The position numbers were made by a program, and so were the translations under genes. 64,000 bases of DNA from Dermacentor variabilis (lineage: Eukaryota; Arthropoda; Arachnida; Ixodida; Ixodidae). The stretch spans positions 50,270,115-50,334,114 of the forward strand of contig NC_134573.1 in NCBI RefSeq assembly GCF_050947875.1. The letters run 5' to 3'. Positions 11,535-24,482 of the stretch are shown in pieces; position 1 is the first letter of the stretch; every line of letters begins with the position of its first letter. The notes beneath the pieces are model-generated. The model was not told the DNA's origin. It saw nothing but the letters and a program-made list of their open reading frames with translations, and did no database searches.

Positions 11535-13476
11535 CGCGAGAGGAAGCAGGCGGTCGTGCATAGCGATGCGGGCGCCGGGTGCCCTCATTTGAAGGTTGCG
11601 GCCGAGAGCCTTGGTCGGAAAGCGCGCTTTCGTTGTTACCGCTAAACTCAGGAACTTGCATGCGTGCGAAATTGCACTCTATACATGATTTCACTTGCTC
11701 CGTAATCCCTATTTGAAAGGCCTCCATTTGGCGTTCTATCCTGTCCAGAGCCGCCTGCATACAAGTGCTCATGTCTGCCACCAGCGCGTCCATTTGTTTT
11801 TGTAGATGCTCACAGCGCGCCTCCATGTCACGACGTAGGCGGGCTATTTCTATTAGAGGATCGGGATTTGGTAACGAATTGGTAATAGAGGAAGGGGTAG
11901 GGAGAGATTTACTGGGCGGAACGAGCTGTGGGGTACCCTTCGCCCGACCTACCTCCCGAGGCGCCTCCATTGCTGTTTTCTTCTCCGGGGTCCGCTGCAC
12001 CCCTGAAGGGACCAGGGTCACTTTGGCTGGGGCGTTGGTCGGCAGGGCCTTCTTGTAGGATTGTCGGGAAGATGGGGAAGGAGGGCGCTTCTCTGGGAGG
12101 CGCACCGATGCCTCGCGGGATCGGGACCGAGACTTGGAGCGGGTCCGGAACTTGCGACGGGATCTCTAACGGGTCTCCGACCGGACTTTTCTTGTCTCCT
12201 TCGTTGGGGCGCACGACGTTCGGGTCTTCGCCGTATCTGTGGTAGTGGTCGGGTCGTTGGAGGGTTGGAGTTCACGCTGCTCTTTCTCGAGAGCTTTCCG
12301 CACCCAAGCTTTGTTCAGTGTCTGCCTAGCACGCCGCGGGCAGTTTGGATCCGCTGTAGGGTGGGTCCCGTCACAGGATCTGCAGTGTGGGGTGCACGGA
12401 TGTGACGGGGTGGGGTTGTCAGTCCCACACGTCGCGCAAATGACCACGTGCGGCGTAGGACAGTAATCAGCCCAATGGCCGAGCTTGTGACATATCTTGG
12501 AAACCAGTTGGCGGGGTCGATGGGGGTAGCAGCGGAGTTCGGCACCATAGAAACGCACGTAGCGAGGCACTTTAAGTCCTTCAAATGTTACCAACGCAAC
12601 GTTGGTTTGACCCATCATTCGTGCTTGAAGTATTTGAGTTCCAGGAGCCACAAGCTCATTGACTAGCTTGGATGACGATGTACCGGGCAAAAGGCCAGGA
12701 ACAATTCCCTTGCATGAGTTGTCTGGGGCCGCAAAATATGTCGTGATGGGATAGACCCGCTGACCAAGGTTCAGCTCCCTCACCTTGTACAATGCGTCGG
12801 CTACGTGTGACTGGGGTGTGCTGATGAGTGCCAAGTTCTGCTGAGGTCGCAGTCGGAATATGATGTCCTGACGATCCTCGGTTGTCAAGCCGGCTGCACG
12901 CCATAGAGCACTGGCGAGTTCTGGGCGCGGCCACTTATCGAGACAAAGTCCTCCGTGAGGCCGCAGAATTATCTTTTCATCGTGCAAAGGAAGTTGAGGC
13001 AGGTTCTGATTCCGAATGCGCTTGCGTACGGTAGGCTGGGAGGCGTCCGGAATGCCCAAGATGCTCTCGGAGGGTTGCGTCTTAGCGCGCGTTTGACGGA
13101 TGCGTGGCTTATGTATGACTGTCTTCCAACAGCCACCTGTGTCGTCGTCAGTTTTGTCGTCGTAAATGTTCGGGGCAGCATCTTCCTCCATCCTTTCCCC
13201 GGTCGGAGTGTCCACCTCTCGCTGTTGGGAGGGAAAATCGGCGACGATGGGATCGGCGGCCACTCCCGCGGTATCCACCTCGGGCGTCTTCGTTGTTGTC
13301 GAGGAACGCGCGTCGGCGTTCTCCGCCGCCGATTGCGTCTTCTGCTTGTTGGAAAATGACGTTGCGGTAGATAAATGCTCCATCGAAGCAGAGCGGTGAA
13401 TTGGTCGAAGGCCCTTTGCACGCCCGTTTAGAACATGGGCCTCGGAAGAGCTGGTCGCTTGGCACTCTTGTTTCAT
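11515..13476 (-). pseudogene. LINE ORF1 (gag-like), one in-frame stop
   Basis: An ATG at 13476 opens about 650 codons interrupted only by a TAG at 12168-12166. Before the stop there is a low-complexity acidic N-terminus and then a zinc-knuckle array (CHKLGHWADYC, CATCGTDNPTPSHPC, CRSCDGTHPTADPNC) that in gag-like ORF1 proteins binds the element RNA. The first knuckle seems to lack its leading Cys (SKIC). After the TAG the same frame carries an Arg/Ser-rich stretch (RSKSRSRSRE), a coiled coil (RLRRDMEARCEHLQKQMDAL) and a basic tail ending RDDDGAA. Its stop overlaps the ORF2 start codons by 20 bases. Only the TAG makes it a pseudogene; the rest looks fresh. Confidence 0.82.
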
Positions 13477-13751
13477 GGCGTAGAAAACACGCCAAGGCAG
13501 CTATGGCCTCGGCAGGGGCAGCCGCGTTGGAACTGCTTCAGAGCTGTAGAGGCGCGGGGAGCGGCAACAAAGTCCCGGGAAGAAAAGGTGGTCGGTGGGA
13601 AACGGCGAGAAAGCCGCTTCCCATACGACTCCCGGCGAATGTGGTCCGGGCAAGGGCGGTCAAGGGCGGTCGGTGAAGGTCGCGTAGTCTGGGTGGATGC
13701 GGAGCGCGCCGACGACACGTCCGTTCACTTCGGCAGACCGATTGGAACTCC

Positions 13752-13762
13752 TAGTAACGAGA
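13752..13762. repeat. Target-site duplication, 5' side of LINE
   Basis: Exact partner of the TAGTAACGAGA at 7889-7899. It abuts the inferred 5' end of the minus-strand LINE, whose transcript would begin GGAGTTCCAATCGG. Confidence 0.85.
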
Positions 13763-15640
<1,878 letters not shown>

Positions 15641-16130
15641 GCGCGCGTTCCTGCGGCTAGCGTCGGTGTTTTTCGCCGTAACCGAACGACGGGGCTCAGC
15701 GAAGGATGAAATCGAACCCGGAGCTCAGCGGGAGCTGAAAGACGGCGATAGCTAAGAGAGTGCGAGGAGGAAAGTGGTGGAGGACGGTGCAGTGAAACCA
15801 TGAGACGGAAAGCGGACGAGGAGCGTATGGCGAAGGCGTGTGAAGGAAAGCGTAGTGCGGCGGAAAGCAGGCTTGGCGACGACCATGACTACAAGATGAC
15901 ACCAGAGAAGCGCGCGTCGTCTGTGTGGAAACAAAGTGCTGCATGAGCGGAGGTATGTCTGCGGCGGTTGCTGTGAATTGCGCCCACGTGTCTCCCACGC
16001 ACTGCCTCTCACAATATTTTGATTAGCGAGGCAGTCGCGGCACACTTCGCTCCGTTGGCAGCATGCCGCACGAGACAGATTGTCCGCGCTAGCCAAAATA
16101 TCGCGAAATAAAAATACGTATAGAGTTGCG
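15641..16130. other. GC-rich segment, unidentified
   Basis: G+C rises relative to both flanks, and minus-strand frames of 60-127 codons overlap without any recognisable motif. It may be part of an unrecognised dispersed repeat. I see no promoter, RNA gene or transposon terminus I can name. Confidence 0.3.
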
Positions 16131-17289
16131 CTCAAATTTCACATTAAGGATTATCGTAATTGTCGGTGAATTTCTTGTGAAGGGCGTCTAATCAATTCGA
16201 CCTCACTTGTATAATTGCATAATTATCGCATACCGTAATAATAAATGCTTGTGATGTGCGATGTTTCACTGACATGTGGAAATACTTATGTGGGATAGAC
16301 AATGCACCTTCTGAACTCGTAAAACTGCGATGCCAGACCTTTTTATTCATTTGCATTCTGAGGCATTACAAGGCGAAACCACGATTTAATTATGAGGTAC
16401 ATTGTATTCGGGGATTCCGGAATAAATTTGACCACCAGGAAACCTTTAACGTAACCAGTGCCGGATTAAGAAAAATGGGGGCCCTGGGCTAATGCGCATG
16501 CAGGCCCCCTTTCCATATACTCACCCCGCGCCCCCTGTTGCCCGCTACGCTACTGGAAATATTCCATGTTTCATTTTAATTCTAACAAATTAAAAAGAAC
16601 GAAGTGCGATCAACGGGATTATTATTACTGGTATTATTATATGTAAAACAACAACACTTGTTTGAAACCCGTGCTGTTGTAAACGCCAACACATATGTTC
16701 ACTTTGTGATTAATCTGCATTCTGTTTTCAGCAAAAGCTGGGCTTTAAGGAAAAGTTTAGTGCACTCAAGACGAACAAGAGCGTAGAAAAGACAATACAG
16801 CTCAGATGTCAATCCTTCTGAAGCTAGGCTTTGTTTGCATCACTAAGTTTGACCCCGTGAGGAGACGCATGCTTTTATCCAAAGCATTCTTTATTAAAAT
16901 TCAGGCATCAAACAGCAGTAATCGTTATACACGTTACTCTATAAATATGCAATAGATATATACAATACTTAAGGCAATACAAACAACATAAAATGCACTA
17001 GAATACAGATGAAAATTACCAACTGTAATTACAAAACATTATTTGAAAGTATTTTCGTTAAAGGTAAGACAAGAAAGGACGACACCAAATAAACGGGGCA
17101 CTATAAAAAAAAAAAAAAAATACAGTTCTTTAAAGCCCGCTAAATATCACAAGAAGAACACAGAGACGAACAACGAAAATTTTCGTATCTTGAATTACAC
17201 TGCTCGGCGTTTCATTGGCAACGTGGAGGCTGGGAGGCGACACAACGAACTTATTGGAACTATTCATGTACAGCGCAAACAGTCCTCTT

Positions 17290-18990
17290 TTAAAATGGCA
17301 TCTTTGGCACCTTCGCTTTGGCGAAATCAGATATAGTCTGTTCGAAGAATAGATCGCGGAGGAGGTCACTTTCAACGGACATGATACCAAGCGAGTTCAC
17401 CTTGTCGTCAAGGAGGCTCCGATTTTTTATGAGCGACAACTTGGAAAACGATCGTTCGGTCTCACAGTTTGCCACGGGTATGCTTAAGTACATTCGCAAA
17501 GCAATAGAAATGTTCGGAAACACATCAATAAGCTTTATTTCGTGCAGCAACTTCTTTATGCCCGGGGGAATCGTGTCCTGGCAAACATAGTTGTGAAGAA
17601 AGTTCACATACTGAATCATTTCAGCGGAGAATGCTGGCCCCAAATCATTTTTTAGGTTTTCACCAACTTGTGAGCCTGCTGTGCCAGAGAGGCCTCGTTC
17701 CCAGCTTCTGCCAGCAATTTTAAGAATACGAACCTTTCGCAGAGTTCAGTGTAGACAGCCTTTCACACTCGCAAAGCAGAGCCTAGACTGTCAAGTACAA
17801 CATTGTAGGTCTCTACGATAAACTTTTTTCTACCTTGTAACGCACTATCGCTTTTTCCGTCCGGGTGCTTACTCAAAACGATGCTTTTACCTTATCCTGT
17901 TAACATTGATTGGTACCTTAACGTGCGTGCTCTCTCTTCGAAGGTATCAAAGAGAGGTCGCAAGGAATTAACAAAGCCTTCTAGAGAGCTCAGCAGGTCT
18001 ACAGCAGTCGAAATGTCTAGGCCTGGTTTCTGAAGTACTGCGCTCGTTTTGTCAAAGCGCTTCAGGATTTCACTCCAGCAAATCACCATGAATGCAGTCT
18101 CTAGTTTTGTCATTTTCTTGAAGAGAAAGTGCACTTCGTTCCTAGTGTCACCGTTTTCTTAACATTAACCAGTGTCGCTCGTACGCCTTCCCATTTATAG
18201 CCTTTCGCACGAAAAGATAAGGTGACATATAGCGTTTCTGAGTTTTGTATTGCCTTTCGAAAGACGGAAAATTTTCTGCTCGATTTTGAAAATACAATGG
18301 CCCTTTCTCAAGGCATACATTCCGAAAGCTGTCAGTAATAACGTTGGGCCACTTAGCAGGGTCACTTCGGAGAATCTCGCAACGTACCTCTTGCTGCGGG
18401 GGTGCCTACTTCTCTGTTGCCGCAACGAGAAGCCGTCCCATTCGTCCTCTCGAGGCACACTTTGTGGCTGGGAACATGATTATTTGAAGCCAAACTAACA
18501 GGAAAGCTCGTGTCTTGGAGTGTTGTTTCCTGGCGCTCGTCAGTAGAAGGAGGCTCATCGGGGAGGTTTGGCACCTGTTGATCAGCAGTAGTAGAAATCG
18601 GGCGTGGCGGACCGGATACCTGGAGCTCTGGGGCAGGGGCCCGGCCGAGTAGCGTAGACGTTGCTGACTAAGGAGCAGGACAGGGCTCGGTTAGCGTTGG
18701 TTGCTCAGAAATATGGACGACCGAGGTTGGCATCGTTTTCACAGGATCCAGACAACCAAGATGAGTCAAACCTTGCTTCTTGCCAGGAAACCATGATGAT
18801 GGAGTTGGCAAGTCCTCCACAGAAGCACAGTCGGTACTATTGGGAGTTTGACATGTACTCTGGGTAGAGCGATCATACTGCTCCGCGGAAGCTGCATTCA
18901 GTAGGTACTTTGTAATCTTTGGTAGCTTCTTTTCACGCCCTTCTCTTTCTAACTTCGACTTTCGTTTAGACGCACCACTTTGATGCTTCC
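17290..18990 (-). pseudogene. hAT transposase, TTF/ZMYM1-like, fragmented
   Basis: Pieces read in several minus-strand frames. The N-terminal part has LPKITKYL (about 18.92 kb). The TTF-type zinc-finger region begins DPAKWPNVITDSFRN and continues through KRYMSPYLF and AYERHWLML (18.37-18.15 kb), ending in a TGA. A helical middle segment spans 18134-17892. The C-terminal hAT dimerisation domain spans 17643-17290 with PVANCETERSFSKL and LGIMSVESDLL. The order agrees with ZMYM1-like/TTF-hAT transposases, which cut and paste the element through its terminal repeats. Multiple stops and frameshifts make it non-coding. A catalytic core could not be followed continuously. Confidence 0.75.
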
Positions 18991-19032
18991 GACCGAGAAT
19001 TTTCGCACGAATGGACGCTAATTGTTCACCGG

Positions 19033-19067
19033 GCCTGAGGTCGCGTCAGTCCGACGCGACCTCAGGC
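19033..19067. repeat. Perfect 15-bp inverted repeat, 5-nt loop
   Basis: GCCTGAGGTCGCGTC and its exact reverse complement flank the loop AGTCC, just inside the right end of the hAT element. Subterminal palindromes are common in hAT ends and may bind transposase; here that is inference. Confidence 0.85.
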
Positions 19068-19337
19068 GTCCAACGGTGGCCGTCCCGATGACTGGCGCAC
19101 GCTGCCTGGATGGTCCGTGGCTGGCCGAGACTGGTGCGTCCCCCGAGAGCTCCTCAGCGGGCGGGCTTATGCAAGTTTAATCGGCGGCTCGGGGCTGAAT
19201 CGCATCCCGCGATCAACTGCCTTTTATAGACGCGCGCCGCGTCTGTCTGTTAATAGCGCCAAAGCACGCGTTCACATACGCATAGAGTTCCTTGTACAAA
19301 TCCCCCCCCCCTTAATCCAGCCCTGAACGTTCCTCCA

Positions 19338-19470
19338 ATGCATTGGACACGGGTGTTTTTGCATTTCAACCCCATTCAAGTGCGGCCGCTGCAGCCGGAA
19401 TTTTATCCCGCGACCTCGGGCATAGCAGCGCAACACCCTAGCCGCTAAGCCACCGAAGTGGGTTTGTTTT
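19338..19470 (-). mobile_element. tRNA-derived SINE fragment (Ruka-like)
   Basis: On the minus strand this repeats the tRNA-like head and part of the body of the complete SINE at 38.7 kb: a tRNA-type head (GCTTAGCGGCTAGGG...), a degenerate B-box region, a GCGGCCGC core and the GACACGGGTGT body. The 3' part of the SINE is missing next to the hAT right end. A Pol III-type internal promoter is expected but is degenerate here. Confidence 0.6.
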
Positions 19471-20149
19471 TGTTTTTGAGCAACCTACATGATTGTAGGG
19501 TATTATTATAGGGAGGTAGTAAGAATAACCACAATAAGAACATACAACGAAACACCCACAGCTGTCGCTTCAACAATCATCGAAAGCGTAGATCTTGCGA
19601 GGATGAGGAAAACTATGGGAACGTCCACAACAGTGGCATTCCAGAGATTTCATCCGCAAATCTAAGAAAAACGATAACGAAAATCAACGTGTCGTACTGG
19701 TAGTGCAGCGCCTTAGCACATGAACTACCAGTTACTTAAGTCACCAGTATAATTACATCGTGCGGACGGCATCCAAGCTTTTACTTGGACACATATAAGC
19801 CGAAAGGCAAACTGTTCGAAAAATCAGTTCAACAGATTTCATCTCGAGACGATTGTCTACGTTAGGAACATTCACGATGACTTTCAACGAACAGCACAAC
19901 TCTCTTTTACCTAGTAGATTCAAGTGGTGGAAGCATAGTCAATTCACCAGATGGAGTTCTTGCACTGGCGAGGCAGTTTTACAAGACGTTGTATGCCGAA
20001 CCAGTTGCCTCTCCAGCTGTCTTTCCATTTGTTTCACCAGCTGAGCCGCCGGAAGTCTGTGACTCAGCCATAGACGAGGACGAGCTATTTTCAGCCTTCC
20101 CCCGCAGGGGCGTCTGCGTCAGCAGGCGTTTGATGTGTTGCGACACCAC
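19471..20149. other. No supported gene
   Basis: Nothing recognisable apart from short chance frames. The 5' boundary of the LINE that follows is uncertain and may begin within the last part of this stretch. Confidence 0.4.
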
Positions 20150-20610
20150 GTACCCGAGCACACGAGGTTTGGAACCTCCCGCGTGTAGCCGTGCGCGGCT
20201 TAGCCGTGTCTGGGGAAAGGGGGATCCTGGAGGTTGAGCCGATGCTGAGTGTTTCGACCGTTATGGCCCTCCGGCGGAGGCAACACACCTCTTTGTCCTC
20301 GGCTTCACATAGACGGCACCTCCAGACTGACCCACATGGAGGAAATCGGCAGTCGCCCTTTCCTGTCCTCCTCTTCAATCTTCGACTTTCTCTCTAGCCT
20401 TTTCATCTTTCCTGTCTTCTTTTCACTTCTTCTTACTTCCGAATTTCCTGGCGGCAAGGGTTAACCGTGTGTAGTATATCCAGTCTTGGTTATATACATT
20501 AGGTTATAGAGGCGGTGCATAGCTGGCGTGTGCAGATTGCTCAGAACTTGTAGCGTCCCGTTGTTGGGCTCGGTGGTGGGTACCGCCGCCGCCGAATTTT
20601 ATACCATGTT

Positions 20611-21781
20611 ATGACAGAAGCTCTCCCGCGAGTTCCAGATCGGCCTCTGAAAAGAGGCCGCACCAATGCACCTTTTCAATTTGCCCTCCGAACCAATCTA
20701 GACAACTTTCCACGTTACCACGTCATGCATAGTGAAGGAACGCTAAGTATGCTTAGGCTATCGCCTTTCTTGGTGGCGAAATGCCTGATAGAAAAAATTG
20801 GCAAAGAGTATAAAGCCTCGAAAAGGACCAGTGGAGACCTGCTTATAGATCTGAGAAAAAAAGAACAAGTGGCAAAGCTGTCTGAACTCGCCAGTATTGG
20901 TGAAATCAAAGTCACAATTTCTGCCCATCGCTCCCTAAACACTTGCAGGGGCGTTATTTCACAGGAAGATTTTCTCAGCTTGAGTGACGAGGAACTCCTT
21001 GAGGGTTTCCAAGAACAAAATGTGATCAAAGTGCAAAAAAGAACAACTACCCACCAAAGATGTGATCCTCACATTTGGTACTAGCATTCTCCCCACCTCT
21101 CTCAACGCAGGATACCTAAAGATAAATGTCAGGCCATATATACTGAACCCAAGGCGGTGTTTTAAGTGCCAGAGGTTCGGCCACGCATCACAATCATGTA
21201 GAGGCAAAGAAGCATGCGCGAAATGCAGCACCAATGATCACCCATCTGATAACTGTAACGCTCCCCCACGTTGTGTGAACTGCGAAGGGGATCATCCAGC
21301 GTATTCAAGATCATGTCCCTGTTGGAAGAAGGAGAAAGAAGTGATTGCTCTCACACTAAAAGAGAAGATATCATTTTTCGAAGCAAGGAAGAGGCTTTCA
21401 CTTTTACCTCAAATAAGCTATGCCAATGTGGCGCGGCAGGGGGCAGCACCACATCGGTCTCAGGAGTCTACAGAGGTCACAGTCAGTGGTCCTGTAGCAA
21501 CTCCATCTGCCCCCTCGGTGGCAGCAGCTAGTGCTACTCCACCATCATCCAAGACGGCCCTGCAGACAGCTGTTCCGCAGGTCCCAAGACTGAACAGAAC
21601 GCCAAGGCCCGAGGCGCGTGTCTCGGCGCCTGGCTCTCGATCATCCAGTGCCTCAGAGAAGACGATGAAGGTCGATACCAAAACTCCGGCGCCATTGACG
21701 CCAAAAGAACAGCGCTCTTCTGAGCGCTCCAAGAAGGACAAGGTCCTTATAACTATACAGAAAAAGGGACAGGTAACCTGA
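20611..21781 (+). pseudogene. LINE A ORF1, gag-like, one frameshift
   Basis: An N-terminal RRM-like region (LDNFPRYHVMHSE, VAKCLIEKIGKEYKASKRTS, EIKVTISAHRSLN) runs in one frame. A single frameshift in the A-rich stretch at about 21036-21050 passes to the frame with KDVILTFGT and a triple zinc knuckle: CFKCQRFGHASQSC, CAKCSTNDHPSDNC, CVNCEGDHPAYSRSC. A Pro/Ser/Thr-rich tail follows to a TGA. The knuckles are the RNA-binding hallmark of ORF1 proteins in I and Jockey-type LINEs. Apart from the shift, about 390 codons are open. ORF2 begins some 95 bases downstream. Confidence 0.82.
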
Positions 21782-22844
21782 ACGGTTACCGCCCATTGAA
21801 CGTGTACTGTCCCATATCGCATGTCACCTTTAACTTTTAAGCTGGCAAACATCAACACATTTTTCATTTTACAACCATGACTTTCATTGTACACTGGAAT
21901 TGCAGAGGTCTTATACACAAAATAGGTGACATCAAAGACATTATCAACACTTTTTCGCCAGTTGCAGTGTGTCCTCAAGAAACGAATCTTGGTCCAAAAT
22001 ATAGTAACATTCTCAAAGGTTTCACCGTTGTCCGAAGGGACCGCGAACACTCTAGCCGTTTGTCAGGAGGAGTCGCCATAGTCGTTCAAGGCGGCATCCC
22101 TACACGAAATGTTCCGTTGAATACTTCTTTCGAGGCTGTCGCCGCCGCCGTTCTATCATATAAAAACATCACCATCTGTTAACTTTACTACTAGACAACT
22201 GGAAAATCTAATACACCAGTTGCCGAAGCCTTTTATTTTAGTAGGAGAATTTAATGCCCATTGTACCCTCTGGGAGAGCAATAGAACAGACCAAAGAGGG
22301 CAAGTAATCCAACATTTTATTTTGTCTAACAGCATATGTCTTTTAAACCCGGTTTCACCAGCATATTTTTCACCAAGCACACGCAAATTTAGCTGCCTAG
22401 ATTTAGCCTTCTGCTCACTGTCTGTCTTTAGCGATTTTAAGTGGGAAGTCCTCGACACTTCATATGGAAGTGATCATTTGCCAGCATTTATTAAACTATC
22501 ATCCACATTACCTACCATAAACTCTAAGCCACGTCGCTGGAAAATACATCTTGCCGACTGGCCCCTTTTTATGAAACATGCAAAACTTGACGAAGTAGAG
22601 ATAATTTAATTGAAAGAAGGCAGAGAGGTCGGCCTGAGCTAAGGCGCTCTAGCCTGCTACTCTGCACAGGGGGAGGGGGAACGGGGACATAAATGTGTGA
22701 TGAGGGATGGTGATGACATAGCAAGAGGGATGCGCAAAGATGAAAGCAAGTTCAACACTCTGATGATAAACATTCACAAATCATCCATGAAGCCACTACC
22801 AGGTTTCCTACCAAGTCTGTAGTCACTCATTCAAGTGAACTTAA

Positions 22845-24330
22845 AGGGACCCTGAAACGCTTTTGACGATTTTCTACAAACGTATTGAGTCGTTAGAGTA
22901 GGTCCTTCTGATCATTAATTGACACATCTAAGTGCTCCGCGTAAAGCGTGTAATTTATTATTAGGTTTTAAATATGCACATCGCTGCCGATCGCAGCGCA
23001 CTGCTCGGCGGAATTTTAAGCCGCCCCTACCCATATGACCGAAATCACCCATACGACGTCAGTGGGGCGAGCTATCCGATTGGCTGACAAGGGCGCGTGA
23101 TCGATAATTTTTCCAACTTTATGGTAAACAAATGATCTTCGTAATAGTTGGAATGTTAGTTAATTTGTTTTTATGAAAAGAAAGTAACATAAAGAGAATG
23201 CACAAGAATAATTTTTCAGTACACTTAAGCACTTCCGGCACACAGCATGTGTCGTCTGCTTGTGTTACAACGTACTCCATTTTGAAGAGAGCTCCGCGGT
23301 CAGAGTCGGTCTCAGTCTTTTCGCAAGCACTATGATTTGACTTTGTTGCCTTGTGGACTGCAAACGTAGCGACTGGCAATATGTCAAGCTGCGACATCGT
23401 GTCCCTCTGCAAGGCATCGTACGAGCGAACTGGCTGCTGCGCATCGGGCTGCCGCTATCCGATCGGCGCCAGGATTTGCGCGCTTGTGGCCGTCACTTTA
23501 CACCGGAAGATTACTAACGCAATAGCGTTTCCCGAGTCCGGTATTAGGGAAAACGCAAGCGCAAGGGGACAGAGTCTGGCCGCTTGACTTTGCCGTAACG
23601 GGATGAGCCATGAGATGAGCAGAAGGGCAAATGCGAATGGTCTGCACGGTGCAGCCACCTGGTGGCACAGAGCTCAACCATACACAGTAGCAGCAACGAA
23701 GTGTATTCTTCTTTGCTGCTGGTGTGTATTTTTCGCAGGAGTGTAATCATGAACACGCTGTTTTTATAAATGTTTAAAATGTTTTAAACTTGGTTAGAGC
23801 AATATTAGCGCTTTGTTTGGCTGGTTAAGCGCTGCACCAACAAGTGTATGGACCGTGCAGACCGATCAGGCCGCTCACGTACGTCTACGCTAAAGTTCCT
23901 TCATCAGCTTGAGTTTATGCCTACAGGCATTTGCCGAAATGACCAGCTTGCCTGTGGTTACCGGAATACAAGACACGTTCGGCGCTACGACAGAATGCTC
24001 GCAACGCACGCTGCTTCGATAGCTCTCGCTTGGGGTCAACGGCCAAGCGGCTAGCGGAGAGGTCTCGCGCGGGCGGGGGCGGGCTCCAAAACAACCGGAA
24101 GTGGACGATGTGACGTCGCATCGTGACGCTGAACCAGTGAAGGCGGAGCTTAGCCCCACTCGCTCGGCGAACGAGTTGAGGAGGAAAAGCATGGCTAGGG
24201 AGGAGGGTAGCTTCTAATCGCTTGTAGCTCCATTAATACGTAACGCTTCACTTAAATTGTGGTGCGAATGTTCTACTTAAGCTGTACCCTACGCGTCTAC
24301 AAAATTTGTCCGAACCGTTTCAGGGGCCCT
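22845..24330. mobile_element. TTAA-flanked non-autonomous element, copy 1
   Basis: It begins AGGGACCCTGAAACG and ends CGTTTCAGGGGCCCT, near-perfect terminal inverted repeats, and is bracketed by TTAA at 22841-22844 and 24331-24334. TTAA target choice suggests mobilisation by a piggyBac-type transposase (inference). No transposase is encoded; small frames shared with the other copies are not conserved as protein. It contains GACGTCAG and CCGATTGGCTG (CRE-like and CCAAT-like boxes) near 23055-23085. The element, 1486 bp, has two relatives at 45.2 and 47.9 kb. Confidence 0.75.
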
Positions 24331-24482
24331 TTAAAAATAGAGGCGCTAGGACGAAGCTGGTGTGTGGGCCTGCCCTGCGTGAACAGTACAAGCGCTAAAC
24401 AAAATCTTTATAGCATATAAAGAGCTGCGATTAGCGGCTGTAGCACGGCGAGCACTTGTAGGGCACTTTTAGCGGCCAGAGT

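Larger units (their letters stand above)
7900..13751 (-). mobile_element. Full-length I-clade non-LTR retrotransposon
   Basis: A 5.85-kb minus-strand LINE with a 5' UTR of about 275 bp, a gag-like ORF1, and an ORF2 carrying AP-type endonuclease, reverse transcriptase, RNase H and a C-terminal Cys/His motif. It ends in an AATAAA signal and a (TC)n tail. RNase H inside ORF2 points to the I/R1/LOA/Tad group; I favour the I clade. The exact 11-bp duplication and the small number of lesions (one nonsense codon in ORF1, two nonsense codons and one frameshift in ORF2) indicate recent insertion. It is not autonomous as read. Confidence 0.85.
16456..19325 (-). mobile_element. hAT DNA transposon with TIRs and 8-bp TSD
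   Basis: The left end reads CAGTGCCGGATTAAG and the right end CTTAATCCAGCCCTG, terminal inverted repeats matching at 13 of 15 positions. Flanking 8-mers AACGTAAC (16448-16455) and AACGTTCC (19326-19333) match at 6 of 8, the TSD size expected of hAT. The interior holds a broken minus-strand transposase of the TTF/ZMYM1-like type. Together these show a decayed autonomous-type hAT element, not a host gene. Confidence 0.75.

Noticed and set aside
17290..18990. Host zinc-finger MYM-type gene
   Set aside because: Bounded by hAT terminal repeats and an 8-bp duplication and broken by stops; treated as a transposon relic.
23119..23412. Small protein shared by the TTAA elements (KLFLCILF region)
   Set aside because: The copies differ by frame-changing events and non-conservative substitutions, so they are shared DNA, not a conserved protein.
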